Positions 1 through 7,779 of a stretch of 34,732 nucleotides of DNA are shown here, in pieces. The DNA is from an uncultured Bacilli bacterium (GTDB lineage: Bacteria; Bacillota_I; Bacilli_A; RF39; UBA660), in contig CALVIV010000013.1 of assembly GCA_944331935.1 (NCBI GenBank), positions 1 through 34,732 on the forward strand, read 5' to 3'. The position numbers and the translations under genes were made by a program. The notes beneath the pieces were generated by a model. The model ran no database searches and was not told where the DNA came from. It saw only the letters and a program-made list of their open reading frames with translations. The first letter of the stretch is position 1. Each line of letters begins with the position of its first letter.

Positions 1-125
1 GATGATTTAACTCTTTTGTGATATTTTGGGTGCATTTTATGTGTTTCAACTAAAACTGTAATAGTTTTATTGTTTTTTGTACTAACAACTTTACCAACTA
101 ATTCATGTGTCATTTTCTTTTCCAT
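1..125 (-). CDS. rpsQ: 30S ribosomal protein S17 (5' part only)
   Basis: Reading leftward from the ATG at 125 gives [19 protein letters not shown], followed by a stretch rich in Thr and Val and then HPKYHKRVK. This is the N-terminal OB-fold half of S17, which binds 16S rRNA in the small subunit. About 41 codons are present; the gene runs off the left edge of the window. It follows rpmC after a 10-nt gap that holds a good ribosome binding site (AGGAGG), as expected for the L29-S17 step of the S10 operon. The truncation is an artefact of the window, not a mutation. Confidence 0.95.
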   Translation of the reverse strand, partial: MEKKMTHELVGKVVSTKNNKTITVLVETHKMHPKYHKRVKS

Positions 126-135
126 AACTTACCTC

Positions 136-339
136 CTAATCAACCTTTTCTTCTTTCTCACGTTCTTTTAAAACGGTTTTTAGTCTTGCTACTTGGTGTC
201 TTAATTCTCTTAGTCTAGAAGGTTTTTCTAGGTTACCCATTGCGCCACTAAATCTTAAGTTGAATAGTTCTTCTTTAGATTCTTTTAGTTTAGCATTGAT
301 TTCTTCATTTGATAATTCTCTAATTTCTTTAACCTTCAT
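136..339 (-). CDS. rpmC: 50S ribosomal protein L29
   Basis: Small all-alpha protein of the large subunit, at the peptide exit tunnel rim. The 67-residue product starts [13 protein letters not shown], contains the LFNLRF core typical of L29, and ends in a basic/acidic tail. The frame stays open to a GTG at 348, but that GTG is part of the AGAGGTG ribosome binding site. The ATG at 339 is correctly spaced (8 nt) and gives the usual family start. Its 5' end overlaps the end of rplP by 11 nt, so translation is probably coupled. It lies in the standard L16-L29-S17 order. Confidence 0.95.
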   Translation of the reverse strand: MKVKEIRELSNEEINAKLKESKEELFNLRFSGAMGNLEKPSRLRELRHQVARLKTVLKEREKEEKVD

Positions 340-760
340 TTTCGACACCTCTACTTTCTTTCTTTACAAATTTGCAAGTTATTGGTAATTTATGGCTTGC
401 TAGTCTTAATGCTTCACGAGCAACTTCTTCAGAAACACCTGCTATTTCAAACATGATTTTTCCTTCTTTAACTACTGCTACCCATTCTTCAACATTACCT
501 TTACCTTTACCTTGACGAGTACCGATAGGCTTTTTAGTTAGTGGCATATGTGGGAATATGTTTATCCATACCTTTCCACCACGTTTCATATAACGAGTCA
601 TGGCAACACGAGCTGCTTCGATTTGATTTGCTGTAATCCATGCTCCTTCTTTAGCTTGTAATCCATACTCACCAAAGTGTAATTCACGATTACCTCTTGA
701 TTTGCCTTCGTAAGGTAATCTGTGAACACGACGATATTTAGTTCTTGATGGTATTAACAC
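329..760 (-). CDS. rplP: 50S ribosomal protein L16
   Basis: L16 sits near the A site and the central protuberance of the large subunit. The 143-residue product has the classic start [14 protein letters not shown] and the conserved [17 protein letters not shown] segment. The start is GTG at 760, 8 nt after a GGAGG that lies inside the last codons of rpsC. The gap between the rpsC stop (TAG) and this GTG is 1 nt, so the two genes are tightly coupled. Length is normal for the family. Confidence 0.96.
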   Translation of the reverse strand: MLIPSRTKYRRVHRLPYEGKSRGNRELHFGEYGLQAKEGAWITANQIEAARVAMTRYMKRGGKVWINIFPHMPLTKKPIGTRQGKGKGNVEEWVAVVKEGKIMFEIAGVSEEVAREALRLASHKLPITCKFVKKESRGVENEG

Positions 761-761
761 T

Positions 762-1454
762 CTAATTACCTCCTTTAGCTTTTCTTTCTTTTACTTCTTT
801 AGTATCTTTGCTTACTTTATTCTTTGATGGTAGGATTTCACCTTTGTAAATCCATACTTTTACACCAATTTTACCATATGTTGTATCTGCTTCACTTGTA
901 GCATAATCAACATCTGCTCTTAATGTATGTAGTGGGATAGTTCCTTCTGTATATCCTTCGCTACGAGCCATATCAGCACCACCTAAACGTCCTGATACTT
1001 TTGTTTTGATACCTTTAGCTCCTGCTTTCATAGCATTTCTAATTGCACGTTTTTGAGCCATTCTAAATGATGCTCTATTTGTAATTTGACTTGCAATTGA
1101 ATCTGCAACTAATTGTGCATTAAGGTCAGCTTTTTTGATATCAACTATTGATATTTGAATATTTTCACCAACGACTTTTGATAGTTTATCCTTAAGTTTT
1201 GTAATTTCTTCTCCACCGCGACCGATGATAACACCTGGACGTGATGTATGGATAGAAACTTCACATTTCTTTGGAGTTCTTTCTATTTCGACTTTGGCAA
1301 GTCCTGCATTTTTAAGATTTTTTTCAAGGTATTCTCTAATTTTAATATCATTTACTAATGTCTTAGATACTTCACCTTTAGGAGCATACCATTTAGCTTC
1401 CCAATCTTTGTTGATGCCAAGTCTTAGTCCGTTTGGATTAACTTTTTGTCCCAT
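762..1454 (-). CDS. rpsC: 30S ribosomal protein S3
   Basis: S3 lies at the mRNA entry channel of the small subunit. The 230-residue protein starts [18 protein letters not shown] and carries a KH domain with the GRGGEEI signature (GXXG loop) around residue 80. The conserved [28 protein letters not shown] block is near residue 180-205. It ends in a basic Lys/Glu-rich tail. ATG start with a GGAGG ribosome binding site. It lies between rplV (15-nt gap) and rplP (1-nt gap). A long open frame on the opposite strand over this gene is a shadow. Confidence 0.96.
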   Translation of the reverse strand: MGQKVNPNGLRLGINKDWEAKWYAPKGEVSKTLVNDIKIREYLEKNLKNAGLAKVEIERTPKKCEVSIHTSRPGVIIGRGGEEITKLKDKLSKVVGENIQISIVDIKKADLNAQLVADSIASQITNRASFRMAQKRAIRNAMKAGAKGIKTKVSGRLGGADMARSEGYTEGTIPLHTLRADVDYATSEADTTYGKIGVKVWIYKGEILPSKNKVSKDTKEVKERKAKGGN

Positions 1455-1469
1455 TATAGTTCCTCCTTA

Positions 1470-1808
1470 TTATTTTGTAGCTTCAGCCACTGTTATTACG
1501 ATGTGGCTTGTTCTTTTATCTTTATGTCCGATGCGGCCACGTGAGTCAAATAATACTCTTTTCATTACTGGACCAGCATCTACACGTGCTTCCTTTACAT
1601 ATAAATTGTTAGCATCCATACCATTATTGTTAACGGCATTGGCAACTGCTGAATTTAAAACTTTCTTAGCAAGGATAGCAGCTTTCTTATTTGTATTTTC
1701 TAATATTGCTAGAGCATCACTTACTTTTTTACCACGAATAGTATCGATTACTAAACGAGCTTTGATAGGTGATATTCTTTGCATTTTAGCGATTGCTTTT
1801 GCTTCCAT
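1470..1808 (-). CDS. rplV: 50S ribosomal protein L22
   Basis: L22 lines the nascent-chain exit tunnel; its long beta-hairpin is the site of some macrolide-resistance changes. The 112-residue protein begins MEAKAIAKMQRISPIKARLVID. It ends with the hairpin region (VKEARVDAGPVMKRV) and RTSHIVITVAEATK. No unusual insertion or deletion is seen in the hairpin. It follows rpsS after a 22-nt gap with a GGAGG site. Confidence 0.95.
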   Translation of the reverse strand: MEAKAIAKMQRISPIKARLVIDTIRGKKVSDALAILENTNKKAAILAKKVLNSAVANAVNNNGMDANNLYVKEARVDAGPVMKRVLFDSRGRIGHKDKRTSHIVITVAEATK

Positions 1809-1830
1809 TTTCTAACTCCTCCTAGTTTTA

Positions 1831-2097
1831 TTATTTTTTGTCAGAGCCATGTCCACCATTTTTACGAGTTAAAGCAAATTCTCCTAATTTGTGTCCAACC
1901 ATGTCTTCAGTAACATAAACGGGGATAAATTCTTTACCGTTATGAACTGCAAAGGTGTGGCCGATAAATTCAGGAAAGATAGTAGAACGGCGTGACCAAG
2001 TTTTAATTACTTCTTTTTTTCCAGTTTCATTTAATTTTTGAACCTTTTTTAATAGTCTTGGAAAAACATAAGGTCCTTTTTTTAAACTTCTAGCCAT
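1831..2097 (-). CDS. rpsS: 30S ribosomal protein S19
   Basis: S19 is a small-subunit head protein that contacts S13 and the A-site finger. The 88-residue product starts [19 protein letters not shown] and contains the conserved [23 protein letters not shown] region and the [12 protein letters not shown] segment, all near-universal. Its ATG is preceded by AGGAGG, and it follows rplB after 11 nt. Confidence 0.96.
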   Translation of the reverse strand: MARSLKKGPYVFPRLLKKVQKLNETGKKEVIKTWSRRSTIFPEFIGHTFAVHNGKEFIPVYVTEDMVGHKLGEFALTRKNGGHGSDKK

Positions 2098-2108
2098 ATT
2101 TTATCCTC

Positions 2109-2939
2109 CTATTTACTATTACGACGACGTACAATAAATTTGTCTGTCTTTTTATTATTTCTTGTTTTATATCCAAGAGCAGGTTTACCCCATGGAGTAA
2201 GAGGTGCCTTACGTCCAACTGGAGCACGTCCTTCACCACCACCATGTGGATGGTCGTTAGGGTTCATAACTGAACCACGAACTGTTGGGCGAATTCCCAT
2301 ATGACGTTTACGTCCTGCTTTACCAAGTTTAACTAGGCTGGCATCTTCGTTACCAACAACACCAACTGTAGCCATACAAGTACCAAGTACTTTTCTTTGT
2401 TCTCCACTTGATAATCTAATCATTACATATTTTCCTTCACGTCCAAGGATTTGAGCAGAACTACCAGCACTTCTTGCTAAAGCTGCTCCTTTACCTGGGC
2501 GAAGTTCAATGTTATGAATAACAGTACCTACTGGAATATTCATAATAGGAAGAGCATTTCCTACTTTGATATCTACGTTTTCACCACTTATTACTTTATC
2601 TCCTACTTTTAAGTTCTTAGGAGCGATGATATATCTTTTCTCACCATCCATATAGTTAATTAATGCAATGTTTGCGGTTCTATTTGGATCGTATTCTATG
2701 CTTGCTACAACACCAGCGATATCTTTCTTATCTCTTTTAAAGTCGATAATACGATATTTTCTCTTAACTCCGCCACCTTGATGACGAACAGTTATTTTTC
2801 CTTGATTATTACGTCCAGAGTTTTTCTTAAGTGTTACGGTTAAGCTTTTCTCTGGAGTAGATTTAGTAATCTCTTCATTTGTTAGAGTACTCATTCCTCT
2901 ACGTCCTGGTGTAGTAGGTTTATAATTTCTTATTGCCAT
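2109..2939 (-). CDS. rplB: 50S ribosomal protein L2
   Basis: L2 is one of the most conserved large-subunit proteins and is needed for subunit association and peptidyl transfer. The 276-residue protein starts [19 protein letters not shown]. It contains the RNA-binding SH3-like region and, near the C-terminus, the highly conserved [19 protein letters not shown] loop with the functionally important His. It ends [10 protein letters not shown]. Length and sequence are ordinary. It sits between rplW and rpsS. Confidence 0.97.
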   Translation of the reverse strand: MAIRNYKPTTPGRRGMSTLTNEEITKSTPEKSLTVTLKKNSGRNNQGKITVRHQGGGVKRKYRIIDFKRDKKDIAGVVASIEYDPNRTANIALINYMDGEKRYIIAPKNLKVGDKVISGENVDIKVGNALPIMNIPVGTVIHNIELRPGKGAALARSAGSSAQILGREGKYVMIRLSSGEQRKVLGTCMATVGVVGNEDASLVKLGKAGRKRHMGIRPTVRGSVMNPNDHPHGGGEGRAPVGRKAPLTPWGKPALGYKTRNNKKTDKFIVRRRNSK

Positions 2940-2955
2940 ATTTTAGTTCCTCCTT

Positions 2956-3237
2956 CTAACCAAGATCAATTTGTTCACCATCTGCTAGAGTTACAATAGC
3001 TTTCTTATATCTATTTGTAAGTCCAGTATAGCGACCAACTCTTCTTTTTTTAGGTTTAAGATTTAATGTTCTTATTTCTTTTACATGTACTTTAAAGATT
3101 TTTTCAATAGCTTGTTTAATTTCAATTTTATTAGCTTTAGAAGAAACCTTAAATACATATTGATTTTTCTCTCCTAGAGCTCCACTTTTTTCAGTGATAA
3201 CAGGAGCTTTAATTATTTCTAAGTATTTAGTATCCAT
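2956..3237 (-). CDS. rplW: 50S ribosomal protein L23
   Basis: L23 is at the exit tunnel and is the docking site for trigger factor and SRP. The 93-residue product has the family start (APVITEKSGALGEKNQYVFKV) and the ALEKIF-like helix followed by VHVKEIRTLN. The ATG overlaps the rplD stop as TAATG (1 nt shared), which implies translational coupling from L4 to L23. Confidence 0.95.
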   Translation of the reverse strand: MDTKYLEIIKAPVITEKSGALGEKNQYVFKVSSKANKIEIKQAIEKIFKVHVKEIRTLNLKPKKRRVGRYTGLTNRYKKAIVTLADGEQIDLG

Positions 3238-3863
3238 TATTTAAGAGCCTCCTCTATCTTTTTAATAGCTTCACTTGTAAAGACTACTACATCAGAGTTA
3301 ACTAAGTCTAAAACATTTAATTCATTAGCTGCTATTAAGGCAACATTTGGAATGTTTCTAGATGCTAATATTACATTTTCTGTAAAGTCATCTACTACAA
3401 ATAGTACTTTCTTATCAGCTACTTTTAATGTGTTTAATAAAGTCATCATTTCTTTTGTCTTTGGAGCCCTAAATGTTAACTCTTCCATAACGATTACTTC
3501 ATTATCATTAAATTTATGACTTAAAGCACTCTTTAATGCTAATCTTCTTTCTTTACGGTTTTGTTTTTTACTGTAATCTCTTGGTACTGGAGTTCCATAA
3601 CGTCCTCCACCTACCCATTGTACAGCTCTTATTGAACCTTGACGTGCATGTCCAGTTCCTTTTTGTCTCCAAGGTTTACGTCCTCCACCGCTAACTTCTG
3701 AACGGTTTTTAGTAGAGTGTGTTCCTTGTCTTAATGATGCTCTTGCTAAAATAATTGCATCATATAATACTTTATCATTTGGGGTAATAGAAAATATTTC
3801 TTCATTTAATTTTAATTCATTTACTTTTTCACCTTTAAGATTTAAAAGATCTATCTTTTTCAT
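3237..3863 (-). CDS. rplD: 50S ribosomal protein L4
   Basis: L4 is a tunnel protein; in Gammaproteobacteria it is also the autogenous repressor of the S10 operon. The 208-residue protein carries the conserved extended loop TKNRSEVSGGGRKPWRQKGTG followed by HARQGSIRAVQWVGGG. Its length is typical. It follows rplC after a 54-nt spacer that carries its ribosome binding site, and ends in a TAATG overlap with rplW. Whether L4 regulates this operon cannot be read from the sequence. Confidence 0.96.
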   Translation of the reverse strand: MKKIDLLNLKGEKVNELKLNEEIFSITPNDKVLYDAIILARASLRQGTHSTKNRSEVSGGGRKPWRQKGTGHARQGSIRAVQWVGGGRYGTPVPRDYSKKQNRKERRLALKSALSHKFNDNEVIVMEELTFRAPKTKEMMTLLNTLKVADKKVLFVVDDFTENVILASRNIPNVALIAANELNVLDLVNSDVVVFTSEAIKKIEEALK

Positions 3864-3917
3864 ACTTTTTTCCTCCTTTCACTACGCTTTAATAAATTTA
3901 ATTATAGGTAGTGATGA

Positions 3918-4688
3918 TTATTCGTTTGTTGCTTCGCCAGACTCAGTAGTTGTAGCTTCTTCTACTACTTCTTCAGTATTAGTGTTTTCTTCTACTTCTG
4001 TAGTAGTTTCTGCTTCTTTCATCTCTTCATAAGTGATTAAGTCTTTAGCAGTGTTTTTCTTACCTGGTTTCTTTACAGCTGTTTTAATTACAACTAATCC
4101 TTCTTTTGGTCCAGGAACATTACCTTTAATTAAAATTACATTATTTTCTAAGTCTACTGCTACGATTTCAAGATTTTGAACAGTAGAGTTTACGTTACCC
4201 ATTTGTCCTGGTAATTTCTTACCTTTTAATACGTGCATTGGTCTCATTGTTCCTAAAGAACCAACTCCACGATGATATTGTGAACCATGTCCCATAGGTC
4301 CACGGCTTTGATTGTGACGTTTGATTACACCTTGGAAACCTTTTCCTTTGCTTACTCCACTAACGTCTACAATTTCACCAGCTTCAAATATGCTAGCATC
4401 TAATACTTGTCCTAAAGTGTAATCAGCTACATTTACGCCTTTTATTTCTCTTAAGAAGCGCTTAGGTTCAGTATTAGCTTTACTGGTATGACCCATTTTT
4501 GGTTTATTACTTAGTTTTTCTCTAACTGTCTTATAACCTAATTGAATTGCTTCATAACCATCTGTTTCATTAGTTTTGATTTGTGTTACAACATTAGGTT
4601 CAACTTCTACAACAGTTACAGGAATAAGTTTACCATCAGTAGTGAATACTTGAGTCATTCCTTTTTTTGTACCTAAGATTCCTTTCAT
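3918..4688 (-). CDS. rplC: 50S ribosomal protein L3 with acidic C-terminal tail
   Basis: L3 is an early assembly protein reaching toward the peptidyl transferase centre. The body is canonical: [15 protein letters not shown] start, the [22 protein letters not shown] tip loop around residues 135-155, and the [16 protein letters not shown] block. The protein is 256 residues, whereas bacterial L3 is usually about 205-215. The extra ~45-50 residues are a low-complexity Glu/Thr-rich acidic tail ending ESGEATNE. The tail is in frame with no sign of a read-through error, and codon use is like the rest of the gene. It would be solvent-exposed and is unlikely to bind rRNA. Confidence 0.95.
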   Translation of the reverse strand: MKGILGTKKGMTQVFTTDGKLIPVTVVEVEPNVVTQIKTNETDGYEAIQLGYKTVREKLSNKPKMGHTSKANTEPKRFLREIKGVNVADYTLGQVLDASIFEAGEIVDVSGVSKGKGFQGVIKRHNQSRGPMGHGSQYHRGVGSLGTMRPMHVLKGKKLPGQMGNVNSTVQNLEIVAVDLENNVILIKGNVPGPKEGLVVIKTAVKKPGKKNTAKDLITYEEMKEAETTTEVEENTNTEEVVEEATTTESGEATNE

Positions 4689-4705
4689 TTTTAACTCCTC
4701 CTATT

Positions 4706-5017
4706 TTAGATTGTTTTGATTTTGATATCGACACCACTTGGTAAATCAAGATGAGCTAGAGCATCAATCGTTTCTTTACTTGGGTTCTTAATGTCAATTA
4801 ATCTCTTGTGTGTTCTTCTTTCGAATTGTTCACGGCTATCTTTATATTTGTGAACAGCTCTTAAAATTGTGAATTTTTCAATTTCTGTTGGTAGAGGTAC
4901 AGGTCCAACTATATCTCCTCCAGTTCTTTTAATTGTTTCAACAATTTTAGTTACAGCATTGTCAAGTATTTTATGATCATATGCCTTTAACTTAATACGA
5001 ATCTTTTGTGTTGACAC
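4706..5017 (-). CDS. rpsJ: 30S ribosomal protein S10
   Basis: S10 is a head protein of the small subunit and also the NusE transcription antitermination factor. The 103-residue protein starts [18 protein letters not shown] and has the family core [29 protein letters not shown]. It is the first gene of the operon. The start codon is GTG at 5017, 8 nt downstream of GGGAGG; no ATG is available nearby. A structured leader and a promoter lie immediately upstream. Confidence 0.97.
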   Translation of the reverse strand: MSTQKIRIKLKAYDHKILDNAVTKIVETIKRTGGDIVGPVPLPTEIEKFTILRAVHKYKDSREQFERRTHKRLIDIKNPSKETIDALAHLDLPSGVDIKIKTI

Positions 5018-5136
5018 TATTTACGTCCTCCCTTCGCCTATATCTAGTATAGACTTGCTCCGTGTGAATAACCCGATAACCAGTTAACAACTCTTCCTGG
5101 TGTATCGACAACCTCCCACATCTAAGCAGTCACACG
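5018..5136 (-). ncRNA. structured 5' leader of the S10 operon
   Basis: From the promoter at 5143-5171, transcription should start near 5136. The RNA 5' end is then CGUGUGA (5136-5130), exactly complementary to UCACACG (5067-5061), a 7-bp closing stem. Inside, GAUA..CCAG and CUGG..UAUC can pair as a second helix. A G-rich segment AUGUGGGAGG (5121-5112) sits in the 5' half. The segment from 5060 to 5018 holds the rpsJ ribosome binding site. The pairing is seen in the sequence; a role as an autogenous r-protein binding site is inference by analogy with other r-protein leaders. Confidence 0.6.
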
Positions 5137-5142
5137 TAATTA

Positions 5143-5171
5143 ATAATAGCATAGAAAATGCCAGAATACAA
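5143..5171 (-). promoter_or_regulatory. S10 operon promoter (sigmaA type)
   Basis: The -35 box is TTGTAT (5171-5166) and the -10 box is TATTAT (5148-5143), with a 17-bp spacer. A TG dinucleotide one base before the -10 makes it an extended -10 promoter. The predicted start, about 7 nt downstream, coincides with the 5' strand of the leader stem. Confidence 0.75.
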
Positions 5172-5201
5172 GCATTTTTTGAAAGTTTTTTGCAAAAAAA
5201 A

Positions 5202-5231
5202 TTGACAATCTTACTTGATAAAGCAGATAAT
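5202..5231 (+). promoter_or_regulatory. promoter for the rightward DUF1835-like gene
   Basis: A perfect -35 TTGACA (5202-5207), an 18-bp spacer and a -10 GATAAT (5226-5231), about 33 nt ahead of the gene start at 5264. It is divergent from the S10 promoter; about 30 bp separate the two -35 boxes. Confidence 0.6.
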
Positions 5232-5263
5232 TAGATAAAGAAGTTGTGTAAAGGAGTCTAGAT

Positions 5264-5785
5264 ATGTTTACAGAAAAAGAAATAGATAATAAAAATATGA
5301 ATAATATAGATGTGTTTTTTGGTTATGCGGCTTTTACTCCTCTTTATAAAAGTCCTTTAATTAATAATGATTTATATGGCTTTTATGAAGATTTTACTAT
5401 GGGTAGTATTAAAGATATAGATATTCCTATAAATATTGATAAAGATAAAACAGTTAGAATTTGGAGCAGTAAAAATAACACTCAAGAGTATTTAAACTTT
5501 CTTTACTTTTGCTATAAACTTCCTAATGAGATATCTGTTATATTTGTAAATGAATATGATGAATATGTTTATAGTGCAGGTGCATTAAATTACAAAGAAG
5601 TTAAAGAATTATTAAAGTATGAACATAAAATTACTAAGGAAGAAAAAGATAGATATAAAAATGAATGGATAAAACTAGTAAACGGAAATAGTGAAATAAG
5701 GCTTTTTAAAAATGGTAAAATTATTAGTACTAACTATGACTATTTAGATAAATATATTGATAAGTATTATGATAAAATAATATAA
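5264..5785 (+). CDS. DUF1835/DUF3658-like protein, tail out of frame
   Basis: The 173-residue product resembles DUF1835/DUF3658 proteins of Firmicutes: an N-terminal VFFGYAAFTPLYKS (family: FGDSAAGSLK), then FTMGSI, then RIWSSKNNTQEYLNFLY, and a C-terminal EWIKLVNGNSEIRLFKNGKI. The molecular function of the family is not known. The start ATG has AAAGGAG 7 nt upstream. Family members normally run about 30 residues beyond the DKYYDK position. Here the frame stops with TAA at 5783, but the missing tail is readable in the -1 frame up to 5883 (see separate entry). The gene is therefore probably broken or frameshifted near 5776-5782. The family match is from memory of its motifs, moderate confidence. 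Confidence 0.7.
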   Translation: MFTEKEIDNKNMNNIDVFFGYAAFTPLYKSPLINNDLYGFYEDFTMGSIKDIDIPINIDKDKTVRIWSSKNNTQEYLNFLYFCYKLPNEISVIFVNEYDEYVYSAGALNYKEVKELLKYEHKITKEEKDRYKNEWIKLVNGNSEIRLFKNGKIISTNYDYLDKYIDKYYDKII

Positions 5786-5883
5786 GGAAAACGGTTGCTA
5801 CTCTTATGGGTAATGATACTGAGAATAATTTATGTGATTATATTTATAATTTTTTAATTGAAAGAAAAAAGAATACTATGTAG
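5782..5883 (+). other. out-of-frame C-terminal tail of the DUF1835-like gene
   Basis: In the frame one base back from the upstream gene, 5782-5883 reads IRKTVATLMGNDTENNLCD followed by YIYNFLIERKKNTM and TAG. This has the look of the C-terminal helix segment of DUF3658 proteins (a G-N/H-S turn followed by a helix and a basic end). A TAA at 5773-5775 in this frame limits the frame change to about 5776-5782. I see no standard slippery heptamer there, so an indel is more likely than programmed frameshifting. Confidence 0.5.
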
Positions 5884-5954
5884 TGTCAGTTTTGTTTTTC
5901 TAATTCTTAATAATATTATTTATCAAGCCGATATAATAGTGTAAACAGATGAAA

Positions 5955-5983
5955 TTGACCTGTAAATCGAAATATGATATAGT
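5955..5983 (+). promoter_or_regulatory. promoter of the Fic-PHP gene pair
   Basis: -35 TTGACC (5955-5960), 17-bp spacer, -10 TATAGT (5978-5983), 25 nt upstream of the ATG at 6009. The start site would leave a leader of about 18 nt carrying the AGAGG ribosome binding site. Confidence 0.65.
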
Positions 5984-6008
5984 ATGCAACAATTAAAGAG
6001 GTGTGACT

Positions 6009-6830
6009 ATGAATAATGATGAAGCAAGACTTTTTATAAGTTTAATGATGGAAGGCTATAAAAAAAGAAAAGAACAAAACAGGCTATATTCTGCCGATGA
6101 TTTTATTCCTGAAAATATTATTACAACTTATTATGATTTTGTGATTAAACCAGAATTTTCTTTTGTTATTGAAGAGTATAAAAAGCAATATGTCTTTAAT
6201 GAGGCTAGAGTTGAACCTAATGTTTCTAAGGAAGAGGTAGCGGGATTAGGTACAATTTATGATTATATTCAAGCTTTTGATTTTGATAAAGATTATTTTA
6301 ACATTTTTACAACTTCGCTAATCTTACATCAAAAATTATATTCTAAATGTCCTAATCCTCATTTCGGTGGCACTTTAAGAGATTGTGATGCAATTTTATA
6401 CGATTTACCTATTGATGTACCAACTGCTAAAGTTGCTAAAGAAAGATTTAATCAGTATATTGCTACATCTAATGATATTTTTATTCCATTAGAAAATGGA
6501 GATATTTTTAAATACATTAATAATACTATTACTTTAACAGCAGATTTAATTTATTTACAACCTTTTGCAGATGGCAATAAACGAACATTTAGATCTTTAC
6601 AAAATTTATTGTTTAAAAGAATCGACTTACCGCCTGTCTATATTGAAGTTAGTGAAAGAGAAGAATATAAAAAGAATTTGACTCTTGCTCTTACTGAACA
6701 TGACTATAACTCTTTGATTAGATTTTATTACTATAAAATATGTGATGCTATTATGAATTTAGATATTAATAAATCTGAAATCGCTACAAATTCTCAAAAT
6801 AAAGTAAAATCTTTAGGCAGTTTACATTGA
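6009..6830 (+). CDS. Fic-family protein lacking the catalytic histidine
   Basis: Fic proteins transfer AMP or other phosphate-containing groups to target proteins. The core loop is HxFx(D/E)GNxxR. Here residues 184-195 read QPFADGNKRTFR: the anion-binding DGN and the Arg are kept, but the catalytic His is Gln (codon CAA at 6558-6560). The surrounding helix (LTADLIYLQPF) and the upstream flap region (FGGTLRDCDAILYDLP) fit a full Fic fold of 273 residues. The NEARVEPN segment near residue 64 lies where class II Fic proteins carry the inhibitory S/TxxxE(G/N) helix, but the match is loose. I chose the ATG at 6009 over the GTG at 6003 because AGAGG is 7 nt away. It may be catalytically dead, a binding protein, or use altered chemistry. 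Confidence 0.8.
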   Translation: MNNDEARLFISLMMEGYKKRKEQNRLYSADDFIPENIITTYYDFVIKPEFSFVIEEYKKQYVFNEARVEPNVSKEEVAGLGTIYDYIQAFDFDKDYFNIFTTSLILHQKLYSKCPNPHFGGTLRDCDAILYDLPIDVPTAKVAKERFNQYIATSNDIFIPLENGDIFKYINNTITLTADLIYLQPFADGNKRTFRSLQNLLFKRIDLPPVYIEVSEREEYKKNLTLALTEHDYNSLIRFYYYKICDAIMNLDINKSEIATNSQNKVKSLGSLH

Positions 6831-6852
6831 TTTGTTGTAGGAAGGTGTATTG

Positions 6853-7746
6853 ATGAAAAAATTAATAGATTTACATATTCATAGTAATTTATCTGATGGG
6901 GAATTATCTCCTAAAGAAATAATTGATAGAGCTGTTAATAATGGGGTTAGTGTTATAGCAATTACAGACCATGATACAACTCTTGCTTATAATGATGATT
7001 TATTTAATTATGCGAAAGAGAATAATGTTAAATTAATCACCGCTGTAGAAATATCTACTAAGTATAAGGGAATAGGTATTCATGTATTGGGATATAACTT
7101 TGATATTAACAATAAGCTATTGACGGATAAGTTATACTCTAATAGAAATGCTAGACATATTTATTTACATAATGTTGCTACTAAATTAAAAGAGTTTGGC
7201 TATGTCATTGATGTAGATTCTTTAGATAAGATTGATGCTGTTACTAAAGCTCATATCGCTTCTAATATTGTAGATAATAAAGATAATAAAAAGCGACTAT
7301 TGAAAACTTTTGGTTATATTCCAGAAAGAGGAAAATTTATTGAAACTATTATGAATGAAGGATGTCCTTGCTATGTAAAGAAAGAGACTATAAGTCCTAT
7401 GGAAGCTAGTAGTTTGATAAGAGAAGCTGGTGGTAAAGTAGTTCTTGCTCATCCTGTCGCTTATAAATATGAAGATGGCTTAACCGATAATGATATATTA
7501 AATCTAGTTAAAGAAATGAATCCTGATGGTATTGAAGCTAATTATGTTTACTTAGATAGAAATGGGAATAAAATTAATGAGTCTATACACTGGAATGACT
7601 TTGCTAAACATCATAATCTTATAACGACGATAGGTTCTGATTTTCATAAAGTAGATAATGTTCATCCTGATATTGGTCTTATCAATGAAGATATTATATT
7701 AGATAATAAGGAAGTTAATACCATTATTTATAACCTTTTAAATTAA
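6853..7746 (+). CDS. PHP-domain metal-dependent phosphoesterase (TrpH/YciV-like)
   Basis: The 297-residue protein begins MKKLIDLHIHSNLSDG (His8 and His10 as metal ligands) and has ITDHDT, a Glu in AVEIST, VLAHP near residue 195, and a late GSDFH. These are the ligand sets of the PHP phosphoesterases related to E. coli YciV (RNase AM) and to 3',5'-nucleoside bisphosphate phosphatases. The likely substrate is a nucleotide or short RNA, but this is by family only. The ATG at 6853 is chosen because GGAAGG lies just upstream; an in-frame TTG at 6850 is also possible. The 22-nt gap to the Fic gene and the lack of an intervening terminator suggest one transcript. A terminator follows directly. Confidence 0.85.
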   Translation: MKKLIDLHIHSNLSDGELSPKEIIDRAVNNGVSVIAITDHDTTLAYNDDLFNYAKENNVKLITAVEISTKYKGIGIHVLGYNFDINNKLLTDKLYSNRNARHIYLHNVATKLKEFGYVIDVDSLDKIDAVTKAHIASNIVDNKDNKKRLLKTFGYIPERGKFIETIMNEGCPCYVKKETISPMEASSLIREAGGKVVLAHPVAYKYEDGLTDNDILNLVKEMNPDGIEANYVYLDRNGNKINESIHWNDFAKHHNLITTIGSDFHKVDNVHPDIGLINEDIILDNKEVNTIIYNLLN

Positions 7747-7779
7747 GTTTTTGCACAGTTTTTGTGGAAAAACTTTTTT
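7745..7779 (+). terminator. intrinsic terminator between PHP gene and dinB
   Basis: AAGTTTTT (7745-7752) pairs with AAAAACTT (7768-7775), with an inner CACA/TGTG helix and a small loop, then a run of T on the plus strand. The two flanking genes converge, so it may serve both, though the T tract is much better for the rightward direction. It overlaps the last base pairs of the PHP gene. Confidence 0.75.

Noticed and set aside
1225..1815. Long plus-strand open frame (196 codons) over rpsC/rplV
   Set aside because: It lies antisense to two clear ribosomal protein genes, spans their intergenic gap and has no ribosome binding site or recognisable product.
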